Counted from the stretch's first letter, positions 7,902 to 16,427 are shown. The stretch: DNA of 64,000 bases from Anammoximicrobium sp964486845 (GCA_964486845.1 CAZAQY010000001.1:38548-102547); one strand, 5' to 3'. Numbers and translations are program-made. The notes: generated from the letters alone by a model not told the origin.

Positions 7902-10451
7902 ATGGACAACGAACTGACCGACGACGATATCCGGTTACTGCTGGCCGAAGTGCAGCGGTTTTGCCACAAGTCGATCCAGCCGCTGGTGGAACGGCCCGAA
8001 CGAGTGCTCGATGCCGGGCAACTGGCGCAGCTAACCGAGCTGGCGTCGGAAATCGGCTTGCTGAATTTCGGCGTGGAGCCGGGCGCCGGTCTGTGGGAGG
8101 AGACGGGAGGCGTCGGCTGGCTGAAGTTCAGTTCCGCGGCCTTGCGGCAGATCGCCCAAACCAACGCGGGGGTGGCGTTCCATTTCCATCAACTGGCGTT
8201 GGGCGCCTACCTGCGCCGCCGCCTGGCCCTGGGCGTCGCCGTGCCAAGCGTCGTCTGCGTCCAGGGCAGCTTCGGGCTGGCTCGCTGCAGTCTGGCGCGG
8301 CTGCTGAAGCGCCGGCCGCTTGATGCGGACGATCGCAGGCGGTTGCAGGATTATTTCGTCACGTCCACGGCCGCGGATCCGAAACCGCTGCTGTTCCAGG
8401 CCGCCGGCGGCTGGCAGCAGTTGCTGGTGCCTTGCCTGGACGGGGATTTGCGATTCGGCTGGGCCGCCCTTGCCCGCCAGGATCTGCGGCTCGCGACGTT
8501 ACCCCACAGCCACGGACTGAACGAGACGCATACCTGGCGTTGGCAGCCGGCAGGTTTGCCCAAGCAGATCGTCGCCGCCGAGCCCGATCTGGCCCTGACG
8601 GTGTACGCCGAGACATTCCAGATAAACGCTCAGGCGCTGGTGGCGATCGCCTGCGGGGCGGCGCAGCAGGGCTATGCCAAGGCGCGGGAATTCGCGGCCT
8701 TGCGGCGTCAGGGCGGCGTCCCCATCCGGCAGCATGCGGCCGTGCGGCAGATGCTGGCCCGGACTTCCAGCGTGCTGCGAACGGTGGAACGACTCCGGGA
8801 AGAGTCGGCCTGCTCGACGCTCGGCTTGCAGCACCTGGGAGACGTCCTGGCGGCCCGCGCCGAAGCTCACAACCTGCTCTGCGCCGCAGCCAACGAGGCG
8901 CTGCAGGCGCTCGGCGGGGCAGGCTACATCGTGGAAGCCGGGTTGGAGAAGATCGTGCGGGACTGCAACCATCTGCGTCTGCTGTGCGGCACGCCGGACG
9001 AGTTGCTGTTGTTCCTTTCGGAGTGGGAGCGCGACGCGCCGGCAGACTCGGCCCCGGCGCAAGTCGGGGGCCAGCCTTCCGGCTGCGAGCCCCCGCTCAT
9101 CTCGCCGTCGCCCGCGCCGCCGCGTGATGCTCTCGAAGGCCACTTGCCAGCGGCTCACCCCTTGTCCTACCGGCAAGCTATCCAGGGCTTTCCGCCGTTG
9201 ACCAGCGGCATCGTCTGCTACGAACCGGCCTGGATTTGGGACCAGGACACGGCGGTCTTGCCGCCGCCGCTGGCGGAACTGCGCCGGCGGACCCGTGAGT
9301 TCGCCGAGCGAGAACTGCGGCCGCGAGCGGTGGACGGCGACTTGCGTCCGCACGACTCCGAAACCGACGCCGCCGTGTTGCGGGCAGCGGTTGAGGCTGG
9401 TGTGTTGTTCAGCCACCTGCCGCCGCCCTTGGGCACGGGCCCGATGGCCTTGACGGATTGTCCGTTGGCCTGGGCCGCCGCGGTCAAAGTGGAAGAGTTG
9501 TGCGCGGCCTGCGGGGGCTGGGGGCTGATGCTCTCCGCCCATGCCTTGGGCATGATGCCACTCTTGCTGTCTGGCGACAAAAAGGTGTGGAAACGCTTTC
9601 TGATTCCCGCCAAGCAGCGCACCCAAGCCGGGACGCCGCACCTGTTCGCGTTCGCGATTACCGAGCCGGGCGCGGGTTCCGATGTCGAAAACGGATTCGG
9701 GGCGTCGCTGTACCGCCCCGCGACCGTCGCTCGACGCGTTGAAAACGGCTGGGTGCTCAATGGCCGCAAACAGTACATCTCCGGCGGAGACATCGCCGAT
9801 GCCGTCACCGTGTTCGCGGCCCTGGAAGGCGAAGGCATGGAATCCTGGACGTGCTTTCTGGTGGAGCGGGGCACACCCGGATTCCGCTGTTTGCGGAACG
9901 AGCAAAAGATGGGACAGCGCGCCAGCGGCGCTGCGGAACTGGAATTGCGGGACGTGTTCGTTCCGGACGACCACGTGATCGGCCCCTTGCGTACAGGCTG
10001 GGCCTTGAATCGTGCGTCGCTGACTTGTTCCCGCTTGCCGGTGGCTGCCATCGCCCTGGGGATCGCGCGAGGAGCGATGGAGGCAGCGATCGACTTCGTC
10101 CGCCGCTTCCACTTCGGCGGCAAGCCGCTCATCGACGATCAGGAGGTCCAGTTGCGAGTGGCCGACATGATCGCACAGACCAGTGCCATGCGGTCCCTGA
10201 TCTGGCAGCACGCCGGCCGGCCGGCGGTCACGCAAGCCGGCGCCGCGATGAGCAAATTCCACTGCAGCGAGGCCGCCGTGCGGGTCTGCGAGACCGCGAT
10301 GGAGTTGCTCAGCCAGCACGGCGTGCTGCACCAGAACTTCGTGGAGAAGCACTTCCGCGACGCGCGCTTGACACCGATTTACGAAGGCACCAACCAGATC
10401 AACCGGCTGGCCGTGATCGAAGATTTCCAGGAGTTTTTCCTCAACTCATGA
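7902..10451 (+). CDS. Double acyl-CoA dehydrogenase (inactive-looking half fused to active half)
   Basis: 849 residues, about twice the 380-400 of a normal acyl-CoA dehydrogenase. Residues ~1-375 have acyl-CoA dehydrogenase features (TNAGVAFHFHQLALGAYL; LGGAGYIVEAGLEKIVRDC), but where the catalytic YEGT motif belongs there is LLCGTPDEL, so the catalytic Glu is missing. A proline-rich linker spans ~385-425. The second half has the full set: FAFAITEPGAGSD, WVLNGRKQYISGG, GQRASGAAELEL, and TPIYEGTNQINR with catalytic Glu828. It should oxidise an acyl-CoA with FAD and pass electrons to the ETF encoded next door. The stop overlaps the next start (ATGA). No frame break is seen, so this is a true fusion unless the assembly is wrong. 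Confidence 0.93.
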   Translation: MDNELTDDDIRLLLAEVQRFCHKSIQPLVERPERVLDAGQLAQLTELASEIGLLNFGVEPGAGLWEETGGVGWLKFSSAALRQIAQTNAGVAFHFHQLALGAYLRRRLALGVAVPSVVCVQGSFGLARCSLARLLKRRPLDADDRRRLQDYFVTSTAADPKPLLFQAAGGWQQLLVPCLDGDLRFGWAALARQDLRLATLPHSHGLNETHTWRWQPAGLPKQIVAAEPDLALTVYAETFQINAQALVAIACGAAQQGYAKAREFAALRRQGGVPIRQHAAVRQMLARTSSVLRTVERLREESACSTLGLQHLGDVLAARAEAHNLLCAAANEALQALGGAGYIVEAGLEKIVRDCNHLRLLCGTPDELLLFLSEWERDAPADSAPAQVGGQPSGCEPPLISPSPAPPRDALEGHLPAAHPLSYRQAIQGFPPLTSGIVCYEPAWIWDQDTAVLPPPLAELRRRTREFAERELRPRAVDGDLRPHDSETDAAVLRAAVEAGVLFSHLPPPLGTGPMALTDCPLAWAAAVKVEELCAACGGWGLMLSAHALGMMPLLLSGDKKVWKRFLIPAKQRTQAGTPHLFAFAITEPGAGSDVENGFGASLYRPATVARRVENGWVLNGRKQYISGGDIADAVTVFAALEGEGMESWTCFLVERGTPGFRCLRNEQKMGQRASGAAELELRDVFVPDDHVIGPLRTGWALNRASLTCSRLPVAAIALGIARGAMEAAIDFVRRFHFGGKPLIDDQEVQLRVADMIAQTSAMRSLIWQHAGRPAVTQAGAAMSKFHCSEAAVRVCETAMELLSQHGVLHQNFVEKHFRDARLTPIYEGTNQINRLAVIEDFQEFFLNS

Positions 10452-11227
10452 ACCGACGCCACGATCCCTTTTTTGACGTTCCCAAGACGGTCGCCACGAC
10501 GAGCGAGGGCGAAGTCCAGCTGCCGATCTGCTATTTGGACGCCTCGCACTACATGGCCTTGTTCCGCGTGGATGCGGCCAAGGCGGCGGCCAAGTTGCAG
10601 GACGTGCCGCTGGAACCGGTGCTCGTGTCCCGGAAAGCGGTGGCCATTCTGAGTTTCTTCAAATATCGCGATACGACCCTGGGCCCGTATGATGAAGTCG
10701 GCTTGGCGCTACTGGCCACACCGCGGGGCCAAAGTCTGACTCTGAGTTCCTTCACGGACCTGCTGCAGCAGACCCGGAATGAATCACTGGGCTCCTACGT
10801 GCTTGATCTGCCGGTCAGTACCCCCTTGGCCAACGCCGCCGGCTGCGAGATCTGGGGATATCCCAAGTTCGTCGGCCAACTGCCGATCGAACTGGATGCG
10901 GACCGTTTCCAGGCCCAGGTGCTCGATCCCGACGGCCGGTTGATTCTGGAACTGGCCGGCGAGCGCGGACACGCGCTGCCGGAACCGTTGCCCGGCATGG
11001 CCCTAGTCACGTACTCGATGCGCGGCGGGCAGATGCTGCGCACCCGCGTCGAGATCCGCGCGACGTGCGCGACCAGCGGCGGCGGGTCGCTGCGTCTGGC
11101 CGTGGGCGATTCGCCCCACCGCATGGCCCGAAACCTGGCGGACCTGGGCTTGCACGGCCAGTCCCCCAAATTGCTCCAGACGACGGAAGACTTCCAGTCG
11201 CTGCTGTTCGCCGGTCAGCCGATTTGA
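10448..11227 (+). CDS. Acetoacetate decarboxylase-like protein
   Basis: 259 residues. The ATG at 10448 overlaps the acyl-CoA dehydrogenase stop, implying translational coupling. CEIWGYPKFVGQL matches the YPKK region of acetoacetate decarboxylase: Lys140 aligns with the Schiff-base lysine, but the neighbouring lysine that lowers its pKa is Phe141 here. That suggests a member of the wider ADC superfamily whose activity may be a different retro-aldol, dehydratase or lactonase chemistry. The context (alcohol dehydrogenase, acyl-CoA dehydrogenase) points to breakdown of a branched or keto-acid substrate. The family call is good; the exact reaction is open. Confidence 0.85.
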   Translation: MNRRHDPFFDVPKTVATTSEGEVQLPICYLDASHYMALFRVDAAKAAAKLQDVPLEPVLVSRKAVAILSFFKYRDTTLGPYDEVGLALLATPRGQSLTLSSFTDLLQQTRNESLGSYVLDLPVSTPLANAAGCEIWGYPKFVGQLPIELDADRFQAQVLDPDGRLILELAGERGHALPEPLPGMALVTYSMRGGQMLRTRVEIRATCATSGGGSLRLAVGDSPHRMARNLADLGLHGQSPKLLQTTEDFQSLLFAGQPI

Positions 11228-11248
11228 GGGTGCGTCCGGGCCCTTGAA

Positions 11249-11270
11249 CCCGTTGCCTGGGCTAAGGCTG
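11249..11270 (+). repeat. Copy of possible dispersed CCCGTTGCCT element
   Basis: The segment acccgttgcctgggctaagg resembles two other places read on the minus strand, 20616-20638 (gagcccgttgcctcggcgcc) and, more loosely, 19774-19797 (cgcgctcgttgtttaggggc). The shared core is CCGTTG followed by CT-rich then GG. All three lie outside genes, near gene ends or starts. It may be a short interspersed repeat; a genome-wide count would decide. Confidence 0.35.
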
Positions 11271-11360
11271 TGCGCCGAGAGGCGTTCCCGTCGACAGCGT
11301 TCGATACGGTGACAGCCATCCAGCGATCTTGGTCATCGCGGAACGATAGAAATCAGGCAT
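11262..11360 (-). CDS. Possible 32-residue small protein
   Basis: A 33-codon frame starts at ATG 11360 with GAGAGGTGA ideally placed 4-5 nt upstream, in the same direction as and 27 nt after the thioredoxin-fold gene that ends at 11388. The product begins MPDFYRSAMTKIAGWLSPYR and has no recognisable motif. The strong Shine-Dalgarno is the only support. It may be a real small protein at the end of that transcript, or chance. Its 3' end overlaps the possible repeat at 11249-11270. Confidence 0.35.
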   Translation of the reverse strand: MPDFYRSAMTKIAGWLSPYRTLSTGTPLGAQP

Positions 11361-11387
11361 CTTTTCACCTCTCGTACACGGGGCACC

Positions 11388-12785
11388 TCAATCGCCGTTG
11401 GCGACAAGTTTTTCGATCATCTCCTTGATGTCCGCAGCGTTGCCAGGGTCGCTGCCCGAACGGATCAGGCGGATCTTGCCTTGGCGGTCGATCAACACAA
11501 CGACAGGAATGCGGCGGACGGCGTAGTAGTCGGCCAGCGAGTCGCCCTTCTGGATCGCGAGACGATAAGGCAGCTTGTGATGTTGTGCGAACTTGACCAG
11601 CATCTCCCGCTGCTTTTCCGGAGCAACCTTTTCTTTTCCCTGCGCCCGGATTGGGCGGCCGGCCTTCTCGTCCCACGTATAGTTGAAATAGCGGGTCAGC
11701 CCTACGATCACCAGCCCTCGGTCCGCGTACTGCTCGTGCCACCGGCGCAAGTGGGGAAGCGCCGCGATGCTCGGCCCGAACCAGACGGCCCAGAAGTCGA
11801 GCAGGACGACTTTGCCTTTCAGATCCTCGGCGGCCAGCGGATCTCCGTTCACCCAGGCCTCGACTTCCAGCGGAGGAGCGTCTTTGCCGACCAGGGCTGT
11901 CCGTTGCTTGGCGCGGTCGATCGAACTCTGGAGCCGAGACAGGCTCTGATCGGCCCCCTCCAGCGACTTCTTCGCCCCAGAGTCCTTGACCCTCGGCCGC
12001 AGGACGTCCAAGAATGCCTTTGCCGAAGTCAGGCCCTGTTCGGCGCGCGCCGCGTCCCGAGATGCCAACGGTCCCAGTTCCAACCACAGCTTTTGGGTAT
12101 AGATGGAGATACTCGGTCCGTCGTCGGGATCGGCCTGCAACTTGGCCTCCAATTCCGTTCGAGACAGGCGTGCCAGTTTGGCGGCTTGCTTCGCCGCGTC
12201 GATGGAGTGCTGCAGATCTGCCAAGATCTGATCTGCGCTTTCGAGAGCCTTCTTGGCCGGTTCTTCCTTGACCCTCGCTCTCACACTGTCGAGTAACACT
12301 TTGGACGCCCGCAGTCGCTGCTCCGCCTGGTCGGTCGAGTAAATCCTCGGCAGGACCTCCATGCGCACCTTCTGGGCGTACGACAAGAGGGTCGATCCGT
12401 CGTTGGGATCCGCCTTCAGCCTGGCCTCTAAATCCGTGCCTGACGTCCGCGCCAGCTGAATGCGTTGCTCCCAGAAACCGATCGCCCACTTGGATCTGGC
12501 GAGCATCTTCTTTGCCTCGTCTTGGGTGGGCTGGAGGGAATTCACAAACTGCCTCATGGTATCAACCCGTTTCTGGGCCTCATCCGGATTGACGGTGACC
12601 AGCGTCATCAGCGGCCAAACCGTGGCCCGCATGTATCGATCCCAAGCGGCCAAGTCGTCCGGATTCTGCCGGAGTTGTTGCTCGGCGGACGGAGACGCCG
12701 GCGCCTTGGCTTGCGGCCGATCGGCAGCCAGGCCCACGGTCGACAACAAAATCGCCGGGACGGTGAACGAGCGGAGGAGGCTCAT
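11388..12785 (-). CDS. Exported TlpA/thioredoxin-fold protein lacking the CxxC
   Basis: 465 residues from ATG 12785 (GGAG about 10 nt upstream), beginning with a signal peptide (MSLLRSFTVPAILLSTVGLA). Residues ~40-315 are charged helices forming about three related ~95-residue units (compare DLEARLKADPNDGS with ELEAKLQADPDDGP). Residues ~320-465 form a TlpA-like redoxin domain: GKVVLLDFWAVWFGPSIAALP, then a cis-Pro region RRIPVVVLID. In the active-site loop the usual WCxxC is WFGPS, so both redox cysteines are gone and disulfide exchange is not possible. The fold may be used for binding. It probably acts in the periplasm. An upstream start at 12866 would bury the signal peptide. Confidence 0.85.
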   Translation of the reverse strand: MSLLRSFTVPAILLSTVGLAADRPQAKAPASPSAEQQLRQNPDDLAAWDRYMRATVWPLMTLVTVNPDEAQKRVDTMRQFVNSLQPTQDEAKKMLARSKWAIGFWEQRIQLARTSGTDLEARLKADPNDGSTLLSYAQKVRMEVLPRIYSTDQAEQRLRASKVLLDSVRARVKEEPAKKALESADQILADLQHSIDAAKQAAKLARLSRTELEAKLQADPDDGPSISIYTQKLWLELGPLASRDAARAEQGLTSAKAFLDVLRPRVKDSGAKKSLEGADQSLSRLQSSIDRAKQRTALVGKDAPPLEVEAWVNGDPLAAEDLKGKVVLLDFWAVWFGPSIAALPHLRRWHEQYADRGLVIVGLTRYFNYTWDEKAGRPIRAQGKEKVAPEKQREMLVKFAQHHKLPYRLAIQKGDSLADYYAVRRIPVVVLIDRQGKIRLIRSGSDPGNAADIKEMIEKLVANGD

Positions 12786-12957
12786 GGTCGATTGACTCCA
12801 CGCACAAACATGAGAAGTGGCCGGTGATCGAGAAAACCGTGGTTCGCGAGGGAAGCCCGCGTACAAGACCCCACTATTTCACCACGACCCGGCAACGATT
12901 GCTAGTGTCCCAGCGAAAAAATTCTTGCCAAGCGGTTGAGGTGTTTCTGGAGCGTTG

Positions 12958-14406
12958 CTAACTCGTCAGACGGCTGTGGCGGCAACCATAGGCCGCATAG
13001 CAAACAATGCCCGCGACGAGCCAAACGGCGAACCGAAGCCAGGCGAGGTAAGGCAGGCCGGCAAGGAGCCACAGGCAGGCCGCGACGCCCAGCAGCGGAA
13101 TCAACGGCACCCACGGCGTGCGAAAGGGACGCTCGCGATGCGGGTCGCGGCGGCGCAGCACGAGGATGCCCAGGCAGACGATCAGAAAGGCCGACAGCGT
13201 GCCAATGTTGCACAGGTCGGCCATCTCCTCCAGGCTGGCCAACGCCGCCCCTACCGCCACAAAGCCCCCCGTAACCAGCGTGGCGAAGTAGGGGGTGCGG
13301 AAACGCGGATGAACTCGCGAGAATACCGGCGGCAGCAACCCGTCGCGGGACATCGACATCAGAATCCGCGGCTGCCCCAATTGAAACACCAACAGCACGG
13401 CGGTATGAGCTACCACCGAGCCGAAGGCCACGATCCCTGCTGCCCAGTCCAGACCGGACACGCGCATCGCCACCGAGAGGGGCTCGGCCGTGTTCAACTG
13501 CGTCCACGGCACCATGCCGGTCAGCACGGCGGCCACCACGACATAAATCACGGTGCATACGGCCAGCGAGCCGAGGATGCCGATCGGCAAGTCGCGACTG
13601 GGACGGCGGCATTCCTCGGCGGTCGTCGAAACGGCGTCGAACCCGATGAACGCGAAGAACACGACGGCCGCGCCGGCCTGGATCCCCCGCCAACCGTTGG
13701 GCGCGAACGGCTCCCAATTCTCCGGCCGCACATAAAACAGACCGCAGACGACAAACAACCCCAGTACCGCCAGCTTGATGGCCACCATCACGGCGTTGAA
13801 CCAGGCGCTCTCACGAATGCCGGCCAGCAACACGCCGGTCAGCAGGGTCACGATCGCCACCGCCGGCAGGTTGAAGACGATGGGAACGCCGAACACGCGC
13901 GGCGCCTGATCCAGGATCTCCGGCGTGTTCAGCGCCGTCCGCAAGTCGCTGGCCAACCAGCGTGGAAATTCGATTCCGCAACCTCGCAGCAACTCGCAGA
14001 AATAGCCGGACCAGGACACCGCCACGGCGATGTTGCCCACGGCGTACTCGAGGATCAAGTCCCAGCCGATGATCCAGGCGATCAATTCGCCCAGCGTGGC
14101 GTAGGCATAGGTGTAGGCGCTGCCGGAAATCGGCACCAGCGCGGCCAGTTCTGCGTAGCACAACGCGGTCAGCGTACACGCCAGTCCGGTCAGCAGGAAC
14201 GACACCACCAACGCCGGCCCCGCGCCGGGCCGCAGGGCGTCGCCCGCCGCCGCGGTGCCGACCAAGGCGAAGATTCCCGCGCCGACGATCGCGCCCACGC
14301 CCAGCAGGATCAAGTCCACGGGACCCAACGTCCGCTTCAATTCGCCGCCCCGCCGCTCGTCGGCCAGGATCGACTCGATCGTTTTGGCCCGAAACAAAAA
14401 TCGCAT
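12958..14406 (-). CDS. Amino acid permease (APC superfamily, CAT-like)
   Basis: 482 residues with about 12 membrane helices. LKRTLGPVDLILLGVGAIVGAGIFALVG is the signature first helix of APC transporters, and GSAYTYAYATLGELIAWIIGWDLILEY is typical of the cationic amino acid transporter (CAT/YfnA) branch. It imports amino acids across the inner membrane by proton symport or exchange; the substrate cannot be told. AAGGAAGC precedes ATG 14406. It stands between an unrelated exported protein and a membrane-anchored unknown protein, without an obvious operon partner. Confidence 0.93.
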   Translation of the reverse strand: MRFLFRAKTIESILADERRGGELKRTLGPVDLILLGVGAIVGAGIFALVGTAAAGDALRPGAGPALVVSFLLTGLACTLTALCYAELAALVPISGSAYTYAYATLGELIAWIIGWDLILEYAVGNIAVAVSWSGYFCELLRGCGIEFPRWLASDLRTALNTPEILDQAPRVFGVPIVFNLPAVAIVTLLTGVLLAGIRESAWFNAVMVAIKLAVLGLFVVCGLFYVRPENWEPFAPNGWRGIQAGAAVVFFAFIGFDAVSTTAEECRRPSRDLPIGILGSLAVCTVIYVVVAAVLTGMVPWTQLNTAEPLSVAMRVSGLDWAAGIVAFGSVVAHTAVLLVFQLGQPRILMSMSRDGLLPPVFSRVHPRFRTPYFATLVTGGFVAVGAALASLEEMADLCNIGTLSAFLIVCLGILVLRRRDPHRERPFRTPWVPLIPLLGVAACLWLLAGLPYLAWLRFAVWLVAGIVCYAAYGCRHSRLTS

Positions 14407-14536
14407 CCGCAGCTTCCTTTACGCGCGTTGGGACATACAGCTCGGCGCGGGTCTCCCGGCCCCGCCGACCTCGCCGACCGAAGGTCTCCCCAGAGAACGT
14501 CTCAGGGCCTCGTCGTGCGGGCAACGGTTGCTTTCG

Positions 14537-14569
14537 AGAAGCTCGGCTCTTTCCAAAAGCCGAGCTTCT
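14537..14569 (-). terminator. Strong hairpin at the end of the 14568-15179 gene
   Basis: Perfect 12-bp inverted repeat agaagctcggct / agccgagcttct with a 9-nt loop, overlapping the stop codon of the minus-strand gene. There is no T-run after the stem on the minus strand, so it may be an mRNA-protecting 3' hairpin rather than a classical rho-independent terminator. Confidence 0.5.
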
Positions 14570-15179
14570 AATCCGCCTCCTTGACCCGCAGCACGTCCAT
14601 CCACTGGCCGGCGTGTGCGACCGTCACCTGGCTGAGCGAGTTGGGACGGTCGGCGGCGCACACCAGGCCCGCCAACAGTTGCTGGCCCCCCGCCTCAAAT
14701 CGTCCCGCCACGGCACACCAAGGGGTGCCCTTGCCGCGATCGCCCGGCAACCGCGCGTTGTTGAAAAACGAATTCACAAACCCCTGAGTGCTCAGCTGGC
14801 AGGGCCACAGGCGAATCAGCGGGCGATGCGCGGCGACGACGGTCGTGAAATCCGGCAGGAGGTTGTCCAACGCGCCCAGCAAGTCACTTCCGGCGGGCAG
14901 CGGGTTGTTGCGTCCCGCTGGCGCCAGTACGAGCACCGCCAGCCGCACGGGCGTGCCGTAAAGTTCCAGTCGCGGCTCGCCGGTCGGCGGCCCATGGTCG
15001 GGAAGTGCCGAGACGTCGATCCGCAAGTCGGGCAACGCCAACTCCGGCTGCCGAGCGCGCCGGCGAAGCAACAGAAACAAAATCACGACCAGCAACAGGA
15101 CGACAAGTGCCGCCAACATCCCGCCCCAGAACAGTGCGGCGTCAGGCAGTCGCTGCAGGTTCTGCAACAGATCATTCAT
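14568..15179 (-). CDS. Membrane-anchored protein of unknown function
   Basis: 203 residues. One strong membrane helix at ~18-38 (FWGGMLAALVVLLLVVILFLLL) is followed by RRRARQ, so the remaining ~160 residues should be cytoplasmic. The soluble part has no motif I recognise, though GEPRLELYGTPVRLAVLVLAPAGR and GTPWCAVAGRFEAGGQQLLAGLVC look like an ordered beta-rich domain. AAGGAG lies 7 nt before ATG 15179. It may be cotranscribed with the permease downstream, 161 nt away, although a hairpin sits between them. Confidence 0.8.
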   Translation of the reverse strand: MNDLLQNLQRLPDAALFWGGMLAALVVLLLVVILFLLLRRRARQPELALPDLRIDVSALPDHGPPTGEPRLELYGTPVRLAVLVLAPAGRNNPLPAGSDLLGALDNLLPDFTTVVAAHRPLIRLWPCQLSTQGFVNSFFNNARLPGDRGKGTPWCAVAGRFEAGGQQLLAGLVCAADRPNSLSQVTVAHAGQWMDVLRVKEAD

Positions 15180-15249
15180 GCCGCAGCTCCTTCAGCACTC
15201 TGCGAGGCTGGCAAAACGTAAAGATCGGAAAGACAAACATGGAAGACGC

Positions 15250-15287
15250 TTACAGAAAGAAGATGGGGGTGACAGAAAGATGAAAGC
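15250..15287 (+). repeat. GACAGAAAGATG-type intergenic repeat, copy 1
   Basis: Purine-rich DNA in which acagaaagaagatgg is followed by gtgacagaaagatgaaag. The same words recur at 50216-50289 (both arms of a hairpin) and, inverted, at 28690-28718. It lies in the 296-bp spacer between divergent genes at 15179 and 15476, in which I see no other feature. Confidence 0.5.
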
Positions 15288-15475
15288 CCGACACACACGT
15301 ACCAGTCTGAGGAAGGCAGAAGACATGTCAAGATGGACACCCAGAAACCTTTCTTGGGAGACTCGGCGTTCACAGGTTCGTGCGGCCATGCCTCGCCCGC
15401 CAGAAATAGAAACTCCATGTTCCACAAATCGCCGGGTGCTTGCGACAAGCCACGCTTTGGTGGTAACATTTCGCC

Positions 15476-15883
15476 ATGAACACGGAGCAAGCGATTGAAG
15501 CATTCCTGGCCGGATCGCCGCACGCGGTGGTAGGGGCATCGCGGAATCGCGACAAGTACGGGAACAAGGTGCTGCGGGCCTACCTGCAGAACCAGCGGAC
15601 CGTCTTTCCCGTTCACCCCAGCCTCGACGAAATCGAGGGTCTGGCGGTGTACCGGAATCTCGCCAGCTTGCCCCAGTCCGTACATGGCCTGTCGATTATC
15701 ACGCCGCCGCGGGTGACGGAGGGCATCGTCGAGGAAGCCGCCCAATTAGGCATCCAACATATCTGGATGCAGCCTGGGGCGGAGAGCGAGCGGGCCGTCG
15801 AACTCGCTCAGCAGGCTGGCCTGAACGTCATTTGGGGAGGGCCTTGCATCCTGGTTACTTTGCGTTTTCGCGAAACCCACTAG
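15476..15883 (+). CDS. CoA-binding protein (YccU-like)
   Basis: 135 residues, the full length of the CoA_binding_2 family. SPHAVVGASRNRDKYGNKVL is the nucleotide-binding loop, VFPVHPSLDEIEGLAVYRNL the following beta-alpha unit, and GIQHIWMQPGAESE...GLNVIWGGPCILV the conserved C-terminal part. These proteins have a Rossmann fold like the CoA-binding half of succinyl-CoA synthetase; their physiological role is not known. No clear Shine-Dalgarno is seen before ATG 15476. It is a single gene. Confidence 0.92.
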   Translation: MNTEQAIEAFLAGSPHAVVGASRNRDKYGNKVLRAYLQNQRTVFPVHPSLDEIEGLAVYRNLASLPQSVHGLSIITPPRVTEGIVEEAAQLGIQHIWMQPGAESERAVELAQQAGLNVIWGGPCILVTLRFRETH

Positions 15884-15913
15884 TGCCGCGTCCAGGCTCA
15901 AGTTTGGGGTTTG

Positions 15914-15959
15914 GTAGTGCCGGCTTCCGCCGGTTTCGACCGCATCAATGCGGCACTAC
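15914..15959. repeat. REP-like palindrome (GTAGTGCCG...CGGCACTAC)
   Basis: A perfect 9-bp inverted repeat, gtagtgccg / cggcactac, encloses inner palindromic words (ccggcttccgccgg and gcatcaatgc). It lies just after the CoA-binding gene. It has the look of a repetitive extragenic palindrome and could also end transcription. Only one copy is seen in this window. Confidence 0.5.
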
Positions 15960-16073
15960 AGGCCCCGGTGACAGCGTCGTGGGCCTTGCAGAACTGGCGC
16001 ACTTCGCGGACATTGTTAACAGACGATTCCCAGTACCAGGTTTGACTGGAGCGTAGAGAACGGAGGTGATACG

Positions 16074-16427
16074 ATGCAAGTAACGGTGGATTTGCCGCAA
16101 GCGTTCTCGGTGCGTGACGAGCATGAGATCTACCCCGTCCGGCACTTGATGGGGAGACTGAACCCCGATCTGCGGGTCGTGCAGGTGGCCACCGGCATGC
16201 ACGTCAACGGCGGTTGCACGGTGTTCTGGGGCTTAGTCTATGATCACGGCCGGCCCCTGGAGAGAGCAGACGTCGAGCAGGCGCTGCAAAGAGCCGGGTT
16301 CGATCTTGCCCACAGCGGCCCGGTTCAAATGCCGGCGAAGCACTTCCATCAGCCAGAGGGGACGCCTCGCCCGGCTTTTTTGAAAGAGCAGGGCAGCTGC
16401 GCCCGCCTATCGCCCAAGGACGCCTGA
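16074..16427 (+). CDS. Small protein of unknown function
   Basis: 117 residues from ATG 16074, with a near-perfect GGAGGTGAT about 4 nt upstream, which is the main support that it is real. The sequence (MQVTVDLPQAFSVRDEHEIY, LRVVQVATGMHVNGGCTVFWG) suggests a small alpha/beta domain; no family was recognised. There is no signal peptide or membrane helix. It stands alone between the CoA-binding gene and a convergent STAS gene. Confidence 0.65.
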   Translation: MQVTVDLPQAFSVRDEHEIYPVRHLMGRLNPDLRVVQVATGMHVNGGCTVFWGLVYDHGRPLERADVEQALQRAGFDLAHSGPVQMPAKHFHQPEGTPRPAFLKEQGSCARLSPKDA

